From: Dermatemys mawii | Lineage: Eukaryota; Chordata; Testudines; Dermatemydidae | Assembly: GCA_007922305.1 (NCBI GenBank) | Contig: ML677335.1 | Span: forward strand, 43,072,804-43,136,803 | DNA: 64,000 nt | Direction: 5' to 3' | Shown here: piece by piece, positions 52,701 to 63,776 of the stretch | Numbering within the stretch: the stretch's first letter is position 1 | Layout of the letters: the number at the start of each line of letters is the position of its first letter | Notes under the pieces: model-generated | The model's database searches: none | The model's input: the letters and a program-made list of their open reading frames with translations, nothing else | What the model was told of the DNA's origin: nothing | Made by a program: the position numbers and the translations under genes

Positions 52701-55700
52701 ATTTGGTAAAGATCCCAGTATGAGCTTCCCCAAGGCACTTCAAGAAACTTAACTGTGAGTTGCTCAGGGGCATAGACTTATTATAGGAAACACAGGGCTT
52801 GTAGCACAGTGACCAAGGCATCTCTTGGTACCAGGAATTGATGAAAAAGCAAACAAACATGGAAAATCTAACTGACTTATGAAACACGAGTAATTTTACT
52901 CCTGGTGACTAATTATTTACAATACATAAAGAACAAAATCAACTATGAGAACTTGCAAATGAAACAATAGTTCCAGAGACCATCATGGTTGGCAAAAGAA
53001 GCTGAGGGGGCGTAGGGTTGGCTAGGTGTTTTTTACCAAAAGCATGTGACAGCAGTGGGTGCTCAAACTGCCCCAATGGGTATCACTGAGGGAAAAATTT
53101 CTGGCAACTTTGCACTGGGCACATACGTGCCAAGAGTGGAATGCATGTGCACAAGCACTCAAAGAACACTTGTGGTAAAATGAGAAGGTAGGCATTAATT
53201 AGTGGAAATGTGTTGTTCTGAAGTATGCATGGATTTGTAATACTGAGTCTGTAAGCATTCCGTCTCTCAGCAAGGATCTGTGCTGAACAGCTGCTGTATG
53301 GAAGTGGCCCTTACTCAGCAGACACACTCCACGTGTGTATAGAGAGGCAGATCTGCTGATGTTAGTGACCAAAGTAAACATTCAGTGCTTTTTATCCACT
53401 GACTGGGCTGGCTCTGTAAGGGTAAGACTGAGAGAAAGCTGGATTCTGTTCCTTTCCTCTAGCATCAGAATTGTGTATTAAGTTCCAGTCAGTGACAGCT
53501 ATGCAAACCACTGAAGACACCAGCTGCATGGCTGTCACTGGAAGCTTGCAGAACTTCTATGAATGATGACCACCCCTGAGAAGAAAAAGGCTCAGCCTGA
53601 CTGTCAGAGGCTTGGCTGAGTGTGTAGTGCTCGCAATTAGAAAAATATTTTTTTTCCCTTGTAACCTGAACACATTTGATCTGAATTTATAAAGGCGTAA
53701 TAGACATGGAACCTTGCAGGGCCATTTCTCAGAATGAAGCCGCTCTTTGAGGAGTGTTTTGAGTGTATTTATTTACACAAGCTTTTTAAGTTCACATTTA
53801 AAAGAGCCTGGCGGGTTAGTTTAAAGAACACTTATTCTCTCCCTGTTACCAAATGGGAACAGCACACTCTGCTGTCTGAATGATTGTGAAGTACCTCTAT
53901 GGCTTTTTCTGTGCAATGGAAGAAAGGTAGAAATAAGAGAAACCTGACTTCCAAGGTGCTGTCTGGAAGGAAGAATTAGCTAGTTAAGAACAAGCAAATA
54001 AATATTCTTAAAAGTGGGTGCCTTACTTTATTAGTTAGCTGCTTCTTCATAACTTCCTCAGCACGCTCCTGTTCTGTTGGTGGGCCCAACATTGTGCCAT
54101 GCTCTAACGTAAGCCGGCCCATTTCATTACTCAGCTTCATGCTTTGGGTAAATCTCTGTGGGAAGAGTAGATGATAAAACATGGTAAATGTTAAGCCACA
54201 TTTCTATAGTTAAAATGAAGCATAAGAACTGGTTTTAATTCAGGCAGGACTTTGAAGTTTCAATAGTTCACAAAAGCCTTCTTCCATAACAGCGGGGTAT
54301 ATGGGATCAAATCCTGGTTAAGGCAGCGAAGAAGCTGGTGTCTCCCATCAGACTGCCCATTTGTGCATTTCACTAAAACACAACATCATTTTGCATGAGA
54401 CACCAGCTCTGGGTCATGATAGGCAGATACAGCTGTATTACTGGTCAAGATTGAGGTGCACTGTGGGTGCCCACAACTGCAACAGTAAAGGATGTCGCAG
54501 ATCAGTACAGTGGTGCACTGGTAGAGTTTTGGGAAAGAGGACAGAAAGGAAGAGCCTGGGGTGCTGAGGGTTAGAGCTGAGATGCAATGCCAGAAATATA
54601 GAGGGAACTTGCACAATGCACACCTGAATATTCCTGACTACTGACTCCTGTTGTAACCAGTAGGTTAAAAGACTGGGTTCAAGGACGAATGGCACTAGAA
54701 CAAAGCTGGGAACAAACAGGTGCAGGAACTATCGCACCTGTGGATCACTGAATGCTGGTGGGCTTAACAGCCAGTAGGCTGATTCTTCCAACCAATCAGG
54801 CTTAGATGACAAATTTGAGGAACTGTCCCAAACTGAAGTGTCAGAACACATGAACGGGGTGTGTCACCCAATGAAATTAATAGGCATCAAGTTTCAAACA
54901 AACAGAAGGAAGTACTTGTTCACACAGTGTACAGTCCACCAGTGGAACTTGCAGCTATAGAATTATGGAAAGGTCAAAAGTAGAAGAGGTTTCAAAAAAG
55001 AATCAAGTTCATGGAAAATAGGTCCATCAATGGCTAGTAGCCAAGATGGTCAGGGATGCAACCTCATACTCTGGATGTGCCTAAGTATCTGACTGCCAGA
55101 AGATGGGACTAGATGACAGAGGATGGTTCACTCAGTAATTTGTCTGTTCTGTTCATTTCCTCTGAAGCATCTGGCAGTGGCCACTGGTGGAAGACAGAAT
55201 ATTGGATTAAATGTTTGACCATTGACCTGACTCAGTACGGCCATTTTTATATTCTTTACAAGCACTACGAGTCAATTCTCATCAGTACTAAACTATCCGT
55301 ATTCTTGGAAAAACATAAAATCAACTTTCCCTATGGTAGGATGTTTCAGTCATCGTCTTCTTGTCAAAGCAGGTGTCAGAATAGTAAAAAGAAAGCTAAA
55401 GAGGCTGCTCACAGGAACAGAAGAGGCCAGTGAAAGAAGCGAAGTATTTCAGAGGGAGGAGAGAGGGACAAGTCAAAAGAAATGGCACTGTGAGAAGAGG
55501 GAAGTTACATTTTGAGCACCTGCAAACACTCTGGTGAGTGCTGGGAGGCCCCATACCTGCATACAGTTTGTGAACATGACGCAAACAGACATCAGCTTGG
55601 AAAAGATCTTCAGCAGCTCAGGATTTGTTAGCATGCAGTCCTTTAGACAGTTATCCAGAAAGCTCGTATGGTGGCTCAGGACATCATCAATATTACAAGC

Positions 55701-57732
55701 CTGTTACAGGAAAACACAACAAGAAGCAACATTAACCAGTTCCTTACACTAACCTTCTACCAGAGATTTAAAATATCCATTAGTGATGTGAAATAAATTA
55801 ATGGAAAAAGAAAAAGTAAAATTGCTATTGGATATTAAGATCATAGTGCTTAAAATGTAAGGTAAACTCAGACAGGAAATACATTATAGGAACAAAATGA
55901 GATTGGGAAATGCTAACTGTTTCTGTAGGGTTTTACAAGTTTTTAGTCATCTCAACAAATATGGCTTCAAGTTTTAACACGTTTACATTTAGATAAACTC
56001 TACACTATCTCAAGACATGCAGAGATTAAAAACACAAATTGAGTCATGAGAAGGGTATTACAGCAAACACATGCAAGACATCTGCTCACACTTCTCAGAG
56101 CCAACAAGGGTCAAAAGCACAACCTTTCCCAGAACTAGAATGGAATAGTGATAAACCCCATTCCCCGAAGAGTCAGAGATGCTGTTTCTGTCTTTCCTTA
56201 TGCCAAGGAGGTCCTTTTCCATTTCAGAGCTCTTTTTCATGAGAATGCTTGGAGAAAACAGGGGGAGATTGGCACAACGCAGAACATCAGACTGAAAGGG
56301 GCTGCCCTTTCCTGACATTTCTAAATCTCAGTGATCCTAATTCATGGAATACCAGATAGGGAAAAACTGGCCCAAACAGTTCCAAAGTGTGATTAAGAGC
56401 TAGTTCTGTGCTCCAAACCTGTAGTGTAATATATGCTTTATTGAAATCAATGGAAGTTTTCCCAGATGCTTGGGGAGGTCTAAATCCTTGTTGACAATTC
56501 CCTTACAAGGCTATATGCATGCATTTCATAGCAAATTCGTGATTAGGATGATTCTGTTTCATAACTATCATAACAAACAAAACCAATGTATATGTCACCC
56601 AACCTTCCCGACCAACAGTCCAGTTCTGTCGGCCCTCAGGAAGAGTGGAGTGAACATACAAAAAATTCAGAGTGATCATTAGTCATAGTCACAATCAGAG
56701 AGTCAGCCAAAGCTCTGTGTCAGTGATTCCTGGGGATGTCTAAAAACTTTGCACCCCAGTACTCTGGGACCATTCTCCCCTCATGCAAAGGAATTGCAAT
56801 CTTTCTTCTGTTCCTGTTTTCTTCTCTCTTGGTAGATGGGATCCAGCCACTGTTGGCACCATGTCACATGGTGGTGAAAGCAGGAGCTAGAGCACAGAGA
56901 AAAGTGTGGTTCTAAGAGAGGAAAAACCTTATTAATAATAAAGCTGGGAAGTGATGAAGAAGAGTCAGCATATCTGTGGTGTGCTGAGATCAACAATTTT
57001 AGCCCTGTAGGTGTCTGCCTGCACAGCAACAGCCTCAGGAGGAATAAATTTTGAAAAGAAAGACAGCTACTTTGTGGGTCTCCCACATCCAAATGTGTGT
57101 GTTGCAAACTCTTCCGCAGGAGTTTGTTATTCTCCTAGCAGGTGCTGATGCACAAAAGACATACAAACAAAAATCAAACTAGCATTGTAAACTTCAACCG
57201 CTGGAACAGCCACATGCCAAGAGACAACACTGCTAGGGAGAGTCACTCCAATCTAGACTTCAAAGAAGACAATAAAATAATGGGGAGTAAGACAAGTGTC
57301 CTTCTGGAAAACTCTTGTCTGGATCCAGTATCTTCCTATAGCTTCCCCTTCTTAAGTCTCTTTCCTTTCTAGGCAGAAGCACTGTCACATTTCTGGCATT
57401 ATCACCACAGGAACAACACTTAAAGAATTCCCAACAATCTCTTCTGGAGCAGTAAGAGTGGGGAACACAATAACTGTTTTCCAGAGAACAGCACATTTAA
57501 ATATTTAAGTAACTGAAATCTGATTTTTTCTTAAATAAAAGGGATAAGAGTAACAGTTTGGTGACTTGGGACTCTTGTTCAACTGGCCACAGGTCAAACC
57601 CCTAAACTCACCGATTTCAAGTTTTTCTCAAGGATATGCCATGTTGGTTCCATCACTTCAAACATCATATAATACTGGATATTCTGTACAAAATTCAGCA
57701 TCCGCTGTCGTAGAGTGAAAGCACCCGCAAAC
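49663..57732 (-). CDS. TUBGCP2: TUBGCP2 gene, last five coding exons (3' part)
   Basis: Five minus-strand exons (57612-57732, 55557-55700, 54027-54155, 51629-51792, 49663-49777) join in phase into 673 nt ending in a TGA stop. They encode about 223 residues at the C terminus of gamma-tubulin complex component 2: FAGAFTLRQRMLNFVQNIQY, then YYMMFEVMEPTW, then LKDCMLTNPELLK, SVCVMFTNCMQ, FTQSMKL, GFEATINKFDSNFS, and DFNGFYTERLE. GCP2 pairs with GCP3 in the gamma-tubulin small complex; this C-terminal helical domain contacts gamma-tubulin and nucleates microtubules at centrosomes. The exons are all intact with consensus splice sites. Upstream exons (Grip1 region and start of Grip2) are not found up to 64000, where the intron holds DIRS, CR1 and hAT pieces. 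ADAM8 follows about 10 kb downstream on the same strand, as in human. Confidence 0.95.
50200..50350 (-). mobile_element. MIR-like SINE fragment in TUBGCP2 intron
   Basis: cccattttacaaatggggaa, gcatgatttgcactaggtca and agcaaatcagtgtcagaact follow the reversed MIR core. Confidence 0.65.
51185..51370 (-). mobile_element. MIR-like SINE fragment in TUBGCP2 intron
   Basis: ataatacttggcacttttat, catttcaaaggcagcactat and gatggagaaactgaggcatg match the reversed tail and core of a MIR/L2-type SINE. Confidence 0.6.
51629..51792 (-). CDS. TUBGCP2: TUBGCP2 penultimate exon: GFEATINKFDSNFS segment
   Basis: 164 nt with acceptor CTTGATAG and donor GTGAGC, phase 0 in and phase 2 out. It reads 54 residues from LLAEHADAFQLTSGFEATIN through KFDSNFSTHLLDLLDKLSVY to STNDCEHSMINIIY. 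These are the terminal helices of the GCP2 fold. Confidence 0.95.
52500..53172 (-). mobile_element. Possible DIRS-related fragment with terminal motif
   Basis: The right edge, tggaatgcatgtgcacaagc followed by actcaaagaac (53138-53168), resembles the terminal sequence of the DIRS-like element at 60751-60786 (aattgcaatcgatataag...aagcacttgaag). The left part (52541-52887, minus frames) has no recognised domain. A nonautonomous relative is possible. Confidence 0.4.
54027..54155 (-). CDS. TUBGCP2: TUBGCP2 exon: FTQSMKL segment
   Basis: 129 nt, phase 0 at both ends, with acceptor CTTCCCACAG and donor GTAAGG. It reads 43 residues, starting RFTQSMKLSNEMGRLTLEHG and ending EEVMKKQLTNK. This is the variable, charged stretch of GCP2 between conserved helices; the FTQSMKL start and the TLEH motif give the identity, while the rest diverges as expected. 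Confidence 0.92.
54775..55270 (+). mobile_element. CR1-like LINE with internal deletion, sense
   Basis: The first 60 bases (gatgacaaatttgaggaact, gtcccaaactgaagtgtcag) match the linker-to-RT segment of the CR1 at 61797-61840. It then jumps straight to the 3' part (aacaaacagaaggaagtact, gacagaggatggttcactca, gactcagtacggccattttt). The whole RT is missing in between. Located between two TUBGCP2 exons. Confidence 0.75.
55557..55700 (-). CDS. TUBGCP2: TUBGCP2 exon: LKDCMLTNPELLK segment
   Basis: 144 nt, phase 0 at both ends, with acceptor CCTGTAACAG and donor GTATGG. It reads 48 residues beginning ACNIDDVLSHHTSFLDNCLK and ending SVCVMFTNCMQ. Highly conserved helices of the C-terminal gamma-tubulin-binding domain of GCP2. 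The Ala-Cys-Asn start differs slightly from the Ala-Ser-Asn I expect in mammals. Confidence 0.95.
57612..57732 (-). CDS. TUBGCP2: TUBGCP2 exon: FAGAFTLRQRM segment
   Basis: 121 nt with acceptor CTCTTTCAG and donor GTGAGT. It starts with the last base of a codon (phase 2 from the missing upstream exon, predicted Trp) and reads 40 residues from FAGAFTLRQRMLNFVQNIQY to WHILEKNLKS, ending in phase 0. The sequence is nearly identical to vertebrate GCP2 as I know it and lies in the helical bundle of the C-terminal domain. Confidence 0.95.
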
Positions 57733-58207
57733 CTGAAAGAGGAAACAAGCAGCAAGCTCAGAAATGGCAACCAGCACTGGGAATTGACTTTAGAGAGGCT
57801 GGTGAAGCACAACTGAAGACAACCACCTAGAAGATAGGAAATAATATGTTTGCTCATCTTCTCATAACTTGTTCTTTGAGATGTGTTGCTCACATCCATT
57901 CCAATTAGGTGCATGCGCGCCGCGTGCACAGTTCGTCAGAAGGTTTTTCTCTTAGCAGCATCCAACGGGTCGGCTCTGGAGCCCCTTGGGTACTCACCTT
58001 CATAGTTCCTCATATAGGGCCCTGCCAACCCACCACCTCTCCAGTTCTTTCTTGTCGGATACTCTGACAGAGGGAAAGGTAGGTGGGTTTGGAATGGATA
58101 TGAGCAACTCATCTCGAAGAACAACAGTTAAGAGAGGGTAAGTAACCGTTTTTCTTCTTCAAGTGCTTGTTCATATCGATTCCAATTAGGGGACTCCCAA
58201 GCCTTAC

Positions 58208-59257
58208 CTAGAAGGTAGGGTCGGAGTTTATGGAATCACTGATTGAAGCACAGCCCTGCCAAACATCGTTCCTGGCATGCTGGGTGATGGCGTAATGTGA
58301 AATGAAGGTGTGGACCGAAGACCACGTAGCCGCTCTATATATCTTCTGGATTGGTACCTGGGCCAGGAAGCCTGACAAAGATGCTGAGCTCTGGTGGAGC
58401 ATGCAGTCAGAGCAGGGGTAGGGACCTTTGCGAGATCGTGGCAAACCCAGGTACAGGATGTGATCCATGACTATATCCTTTATGTGGACACTGGTAGGCC
58501 TTTCATCCTGTCCGCTGCCACAACAAACAGCTGGTTCGACTTGCGGAACGGCTTAGTTCTTTCAACATAAAAGGCCAATGCATGCTTCACATCCAAGGAA
58601 TGGAGCCTCTGCTCGCAGCTATTGGCATGGGGTTTCGGGAAAAAGACTGGAAGGAATACATCTTGATTGGTATGGAAATTCAAGACCACCTTCAGGAGGA
58701 ACACCAGGTGAGGTCGCAGTTGCACCTTATCTTTGTAAGAAATGGTATATGGGGGGTTGGATGTGAGAGCCCTAAGCTTGGACACCCTTCTGGCTGATGT
58801 TATTGCAACTAAAAAGGCCACCTTTTACAAAAAGTTGAGAAGTGAGCATATCGCTAGGCACTCGAACAGGGGTCCCCCATCAGCCTCGAGAGTACCAAGT
58901 TAAGGTCCCATGTGGGGTGTGGGCCGCTGAATATGAGGATATAATCTGTCCAACCCCTTGAGGAACTGCCACACCATTTCCTTGGTGAAGATGGTGTGTT
59001 CACGCTCTCCTGGGTGAAAAGCTGAGATGGCAGCCAGGTGAACCTTTATCGAGGAGTGAGACAAACCCTGCTGTTTCAGCTTTAGGAAGTAGTCCAAAAT
59101 AAAGGGGACCAACAATTGTGTTGGAGGGATATGACTGTGAGCACCAAATCACAAATCTTTTCCACTTGGCTAGGTAAGTCGCTCTAGCTGAAGGTTTTCT
59201 GCTATCCAGAAGAATCTCTCTAATGGAGTCTGAGCATATGAGCTCTAGCAGGTTCAA
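58208..59257 (-). pseudogene. DIRS tyrosine recombinase pseudogene
   Basis: Three overlapping frames on the minus strand. 59000-59257 reads LDSRKPSARATYLAKWKRF, the SAM-like DNA-binding start. 58900-59115 reads ILDYFLKLKQQGLSHSSIKV. 58480-58821 reads ITSARRVSKLRALTS, which carries the box A catalytic Arg. 58208-58468 reads CMLHQSSASLSGFLAQVP and then AATWSSVHTFISHYA, with the nucleophile Tyr in HTFxxHY. In the second catalytic segment the expected H-x-x-R has become H-Q-S-S, so the arginine is missing. At least two frameshifts. It would splice and circularise element DNA at integration in an active copy; this one is dead. Confidence 0.78.
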
Positions 59258-59289
59258 CTACGCAGCTTCCAAGCCGTGACATGGAAAGA

Positions 59290-60226
59290 CTCAAGACTGG
59301 GGTGTTGAAGCCTTCCATGATGTTGAGTGAGGAGGTCCAGAACCAGCGGTAGAGGGATTGAGGTATCTACTGATAGCTCCAGTAGCACGGTGTACAAATG
59401 CTGACATGGCCAGGCCAGTGCCACCAGGATCACTAAGGTTCCGTTGCTCCGGATTTTGAGGAGGATCTTGTAAATCAACAATATAGGAGGGAAAGCATAT
59501 GGAAGCATGGAAGTTCTTCCATGGAAGCAGAAATGAGTCTGCCAACGAATCTGGGCTGTTGTTTAGGAAGGAACAGAATTGTAGGCACTTCCTGTTGGCT
59601 CTTGTGGCAAACAGATCTATCTGGGGAACTCTCCACTGCTGGAAGATATTGTTCATTGCATCCGGATGAACAGACCACTTGTGATTGTGAAAAGACCTGC
59701 TGAGGTGGTCTGCTAGGTCATACCGCGATCCTGGAAGATAGGACACTTCCAAAAATGTAGAGTGTGCTATGCAGAACTCCCAGAGCTTGAGGGCTTCCTG
59801 ACACGGGGGTAGGAGTGTGCTCCCCCTGTCTGCTGATATAAAACATCGCTGTCTGTCTGTCAGGGTCGATATGCACTTGTCCTCCAGGAGAGGACGAAAG
59901 GCCTAACTTCCCAGTTGGACTGCTCTGAGCTTCCTTACATTGATGTGAAGCATCAGTTCCTCTTGAGACCAGAGGCCCTGAGTTCTGTGCTCCCCAAGGT
60001 GTGCCCCCCATTCCATGGCCGAGGTGTCGGTGGTCAGACATAGGGATGGACAAGGTATGGAGAATACAATCCCTGTGCACACCAAGTGCAGGTTGAGCCA
60101 CCAGTGAAGAGATCTGAGAACCTCCAGTGGAAGGGTAACCACCATGTCTAGACCGTGCCTGCTTCGTCGATATATTAATACCAGCCAAGCTTGGAGAGCT
60201 CTGAGTCTAAGCCTCACATGTTGCAC
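59290..60226 (-). pseudogene. DIRS RNase H region pseudogene
   Basis: Minus frames read LTTDTSAMEWGAHLGEHRTQ followed by LWSQEELMLHINVRKLRAVQ (59903-60226), the RNase H core with the TDxSxxGWGA-type Asp. 59291-59752 then reads SYLPGSRYDLADHLSR and WRVPQIDLFATRANRKC, the DIRS segment after RNase H. The frames overlap out of register, so there are frameshifts. It is followed directly by the recombinase. Confidence 0.75.
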
Positions 60227-60289
60227 TACATATGTGCAAGATGTAGAGTTTAAAGTAACTCCTTACTGTGGTTATAGTGAATTATTTGA

Positions 60290-60555
60290 GGTCCTGTGTG
60301 ATGTAAATGGCCTGGAAGAAGGAGGGGGAGTAGAGGGCTCCATGTGCCTATGGGTACCTCCCTGAAGCACCTACTGGCCACGGTTCCCCGTTCCCAGCGA
60401 ATGGGAGCTTCGGGGGAGGCATCCATAGGCAAGAACAACTTGTGGAGCCCTCTCCTCCCGCTCCCCAACGGCCGGCAGGGACGTAGTGCTGGCACCTCCC
60501 GGAGCGGGGCACCACGGGAGTGGCAAATCCATGGGCCATAGTTTGCCCACCCCTG
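60290..60555. mobile_element. hAT-type fragment (right end)
   Basis: The right end ccatagtttgcccacccctg is the inverse of the 34888 start. Interior gttcccagcgaatgggagct and ctcctcccgctccccaacgg are shared with 37311 and 22140. The left inverted end is missing. It lies in the DIRS-like element. Confidence 0.65.
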
Positions 60556-60790
60556 TGCTACAGGACTGCTCATTGAACATGAGAGATGAAATGCTCCGAT
60601 GACCGTCACAGACCGTAAGAAGGAACTGGAGAGGTGGCAGGTCAGCAGGGACCTATTTGCAGCACCATGAAGGTGTGACTTCAGGGGACTCCAGAGCTGA
60701 CCTGACAGATGCTGCTAGGGGAAAAACCTTCCGGCAAACTGTGCACACAAACCTAATTGCAATCGATATAAGTAAGCACTTGAAGAAGAA

Positions 60791-61639
60791 TCCCTTTCTG
60801 AAATTACAGTTTGAGAGGGATTTTACTGTTAACTGAAAGCATGTTTTCTGCCATTATATGATTTCCCATCCATTGACTAATTGGACATATTTCAGCAGGA
60901 TTTCACAGTAGATAAATATGTTGAATACTTATTTACACTTGAATAAAAAGAAAATACTTTAAAAATTTATTTGTTGTCACTATCTTCTAAACTTGGTGAT
61001 AAATCCAGCATGAATTATTGTGCTTTTGTTATTAGAATAGAATTTAATAAGATAAGTGAGTCATGTTTGTATGGTAGATTACAAGCATATTACTGGTTCA
61101 GCGAAGACTTTAAAATATTGATTTTTGCAAAACTGAGAAATTCAAATACTTGAACAAGTCATTTATGGTGCAGTTATACTCTAAACAAATGACGCCAAAA
61201 ATGGAGCAGTGGGGGCCATATTCATCCATTTAGAGTAATTTTGCTCAGGCTGTCTAGAGAAAGGTGGCTTGTCTAGCTAACAGCCCTGCAAACTCCACTT
61301 GGGCTCTGACACTGAAGCTGGGATTTTGCTTGCATTTCGTCACCAGTAATAAAGTAATCTACAAAGAGAGTAGTTTACAATTCTGCTGAGGTTTAAGCAA
61401 GCTAAAATAGACCCCAGCTCCCTCTGCCATAGACGTATAGTTTAGGCTCTGCAGCACTAACATGAGAAGAGTAAAAATGGTAAAAAATTATTTTAGCCCC
61501 TTGTCAGCAGCTATAAACCTGACTCTGGAAGGCAATATTCACAGGCAAAACATGTCTTTGGACCAGGTAAAGGATAAATGCCGTTACCTGGTGTATTTAT
61601 TTAAGCCCAGCTGTCTTTTTGGGAGGACTTGTCCATAGG
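60791..61639. other. TUBGCP2 intron, no recognised feature
   Basis: AT-rich, with no family or exon recognised. No upstream TUBGCP2 exon here. Confidence 0.4.
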
Positions 61640-62650
61640 CTCTGTGATAAACAACCAGTGGGGCTACTGGACGATCGAGATGCTAAAGGAGCAATCAAGA
61701 TCAATAAGGCCAGTGCAGAGAAACTAGATGAATTCTTTGCATCAGTCTTCACGGTTAAGGATTTGAGGGACATTGCCAAACCTGAGCCATTCTTTTTAGG
61801 TGACAAATCTGAGGAACTGTCCCAGATTGAGGTGTCATTAGAGGAGATTTTGGAACAAATTGATAAACTAAACAGTAATAAATCACCAGGACCATATGGC
61901 ATTCACCCAAGAGTTCTGAAGGAACTCAAATGTGAAATTGCAGAACTACTAACTGAAGTCTGTAACCTATCATTTAAATCAGCTCCTGTACCAAATGACT
62001 GGAGTATAGCTAATGTGACTCCAATTTTTAAAAAGGGCTCCAGAGGCGATCTTGGCAACTATAGGCCGGTAAGTCTGACCTCAGTACCAGGAAACCGGTT
62101 GAAACTATAGTAAAGAACAAAATAGTCAGACACATAGATGAACATAATTTGTTGGGGAAGAGTCAACGTGGTTTTTCTAAAGGGAAATCACGCTTCACCA
62201 ATCTATTAGAATTCTTTGAGGGGGTCAACAAACATGTAGACAAGGGGGATCCAATGGATAGACTGTACTTAGATTTTCAGAAAGCCTTTGACAAGGTCCC
62301 TCACAAAAGGCTCTTAAACAAAGTAAGCTGTATAGGATAAGAGGGAAGATCGTCTCATGAATTGGTAACTGGTTAAAAGATACACAAAGAGTAGGAATAA
62401 ATGGTCAGTTTTTAGAACGGAGAGAGGAGTTGACCCCCAGTGGTTGTACTGTGACTAGTACTATTCAACTTCATCATCAGTGATCTGGAAAAGGGGGTAA
62501 ACAGTGTGGTGGCAAGATTTGCAAATGATACAAAACTACTCAGGATAGTTAGCCCCAGGTAGACTGCGAAGAGCTACAAAAGGATCTCTCAAAACTGGAC
62601 AACAAAATGGCCAATGAAATTCAATGTTGATAAAAGCAAAGTGCATTTAC
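61640..62650 (+). mobile_element. CR1-like LINE, sense, linker and RT N-terminal part
   Basis: 61619-62110 reads [31 protein letters not shown] and NYRPVSLTSV, the start of CR1 reverse transcriptase. 62149-62340 reads SQRGFSKGKSRFTNLLEFFE and [18 protein letters not shown]. One stop or shift separates the blocks. The later RFANDTKLL (gatttgcaaatgatacaaaa at 62515-62534) is the decayed ADD box. The copy ends near 62650 without a CR1 3' end. Confidence 0.82.
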
Positions 62651-62859
62651 ATACTGCATTGGGCCATATGTAATTCGACCATATGCAAAGCGCATTACAC
62701 ATATGCATTGGACCCATACACTTTTGGCTCTGATGTATTGCTACATGGAAATGTGTATCTTAAGTTGAGTGCAGAATTTCAGTCTCCAGGACCAAGGGAG
62801 GGGATAATGGAAGCCAGTATGACTGTGCAAAACGTTTTATCCTTTTCAAATGTTTGTTG

Positions 62860-63776
62860 AGGTGTCATAGGTCTAGTATGGGGTTGAGGCCTCCTTTTGC
62901 TTTTGAGATCAGAAACCAGAGGGAATAAGACCCCTTCCCTGCGGATCCTCCTCTATGGCTCCCAGCTGGAGGAGGCACTGCACCTCCCAAAGGAGAACTT
63001 TCTCATGAGAGTGGTCCCTGAAAAGGGGGATAGAAATGAACTAAAGGGTATATCAATTCTACTGTGCTTCGGACCCACTGGTCTGTGATGATGCAAGAAC
63101 AAACACTCAGATAGTGTGATAGCTTGTTGATAAACAGAGGAATACGAGAGGCTGGCACTATGAAAACTGGTAGGCTGTCTTTGATAAACACATCAAAGTG
63201 TTTGCTTTGCACTCCCAGATTGACAAAATGAACTAACAGCTTCTGAAAAAGGGAGACGTTTTCCTCTATATCCTCTGCTCTTCTTTCTCATTAGGTCCTA
63301 GTGGCAAGGTGTGAAAGCAAAACAGCAGTGTGACTGCTGAAGACAAAACTGCTTTTTCTTTGGTGCAGGTATATATGTGCCCAAAGATCTGAGTATTGAC
63401 CTGGAGTCTTTCAGGCTATACAGCTTGTCATGTGGTCTGCTTAGAAAAAAAGGGATGACCCTTCAAAAGGAAAGTCTGTTGGACCTTTTGAGGGAGACCT
63501 AATGACTGGAGCCATGAACAGCTGTACATTGAAATGGTCAATGCCATCCCCTAGCAGAGTCAGCAGCATCCAACCCTGCATGAAATGAGGTTCTAGCCAA
63601 TAACTTTCCCTCATACAGCAACCAAGGAATTCTTGTCTTGTATTCTTTGGCAAATTATCTATAAATGTTAATATATTGTCCCAGAAGTTGAAGTCATAGT
63701 ACCCCAATAATGCCAGTTGGTTAGTAATCTTGACTGCAGGCCAGTTTTCTGCCAAACAGGTTAAGTGTTTTAGCAT
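62860..63776 (-). pseudogene. DIRS-like gag-like and RT start fragments
   Basis: 63441-63776 on the minus strand reads NQLALLGYYDFNFWDNILTF followed by LPKNTRQEFLGC, the capsid-like region I associate with turtle DIRS-type elements, and then TDFPFEGSSLFF, the linker. About 62860-63060 reads QCLLQLGAIEEDPQ and then, after a shift, GGLNPILDL, the 'GAIExxP...GGxRPILDL' start of a DIRS or gypsy reverse transcriptase. Gag to RT order agrees with the minus strand. It may be the 5' half of the element at 57871-60790, separated by later insertions (CR1 at 61640). Confidence 0.6.

Larger units (their letters stand above)
57871..60790 (-). mobile_element. DIRS-like tyrosine-recombinase retroelement, damaged
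   Basis: On the minus strand an RNase H region (about 59290-60226) is followed by a tyrosine recombinase (about 58208-59257), the gene order of DIRS1-type elements. The ends are inverted copies: 57871-57992 on one side and 60683-60790 on the other. Blocks paired in opposite orientation include cttagcagcatccaacgggt with acagatgctgctagggg, and the ends ccaattagg with cctaattg. A third, shorter copy, ttcttcttcaagtgcttgtt, lies just inside at 58152-58171. DIRS elements carry inverted terminal repeats and an internal complementary region rather than LTRs. All frames have stops or shifts. A hAT fragment sits at 60290-60555. Pieces at 62860-63776 may be the 5' half of the same insertion or a separate one. 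Confidence 0.75.

Noticed and set aside
63441..63776. Candidate upstream TUBGCP2 exon
   Set aside because: The translation does not match GCP2 and instead resembles a DIRS gag-like region.
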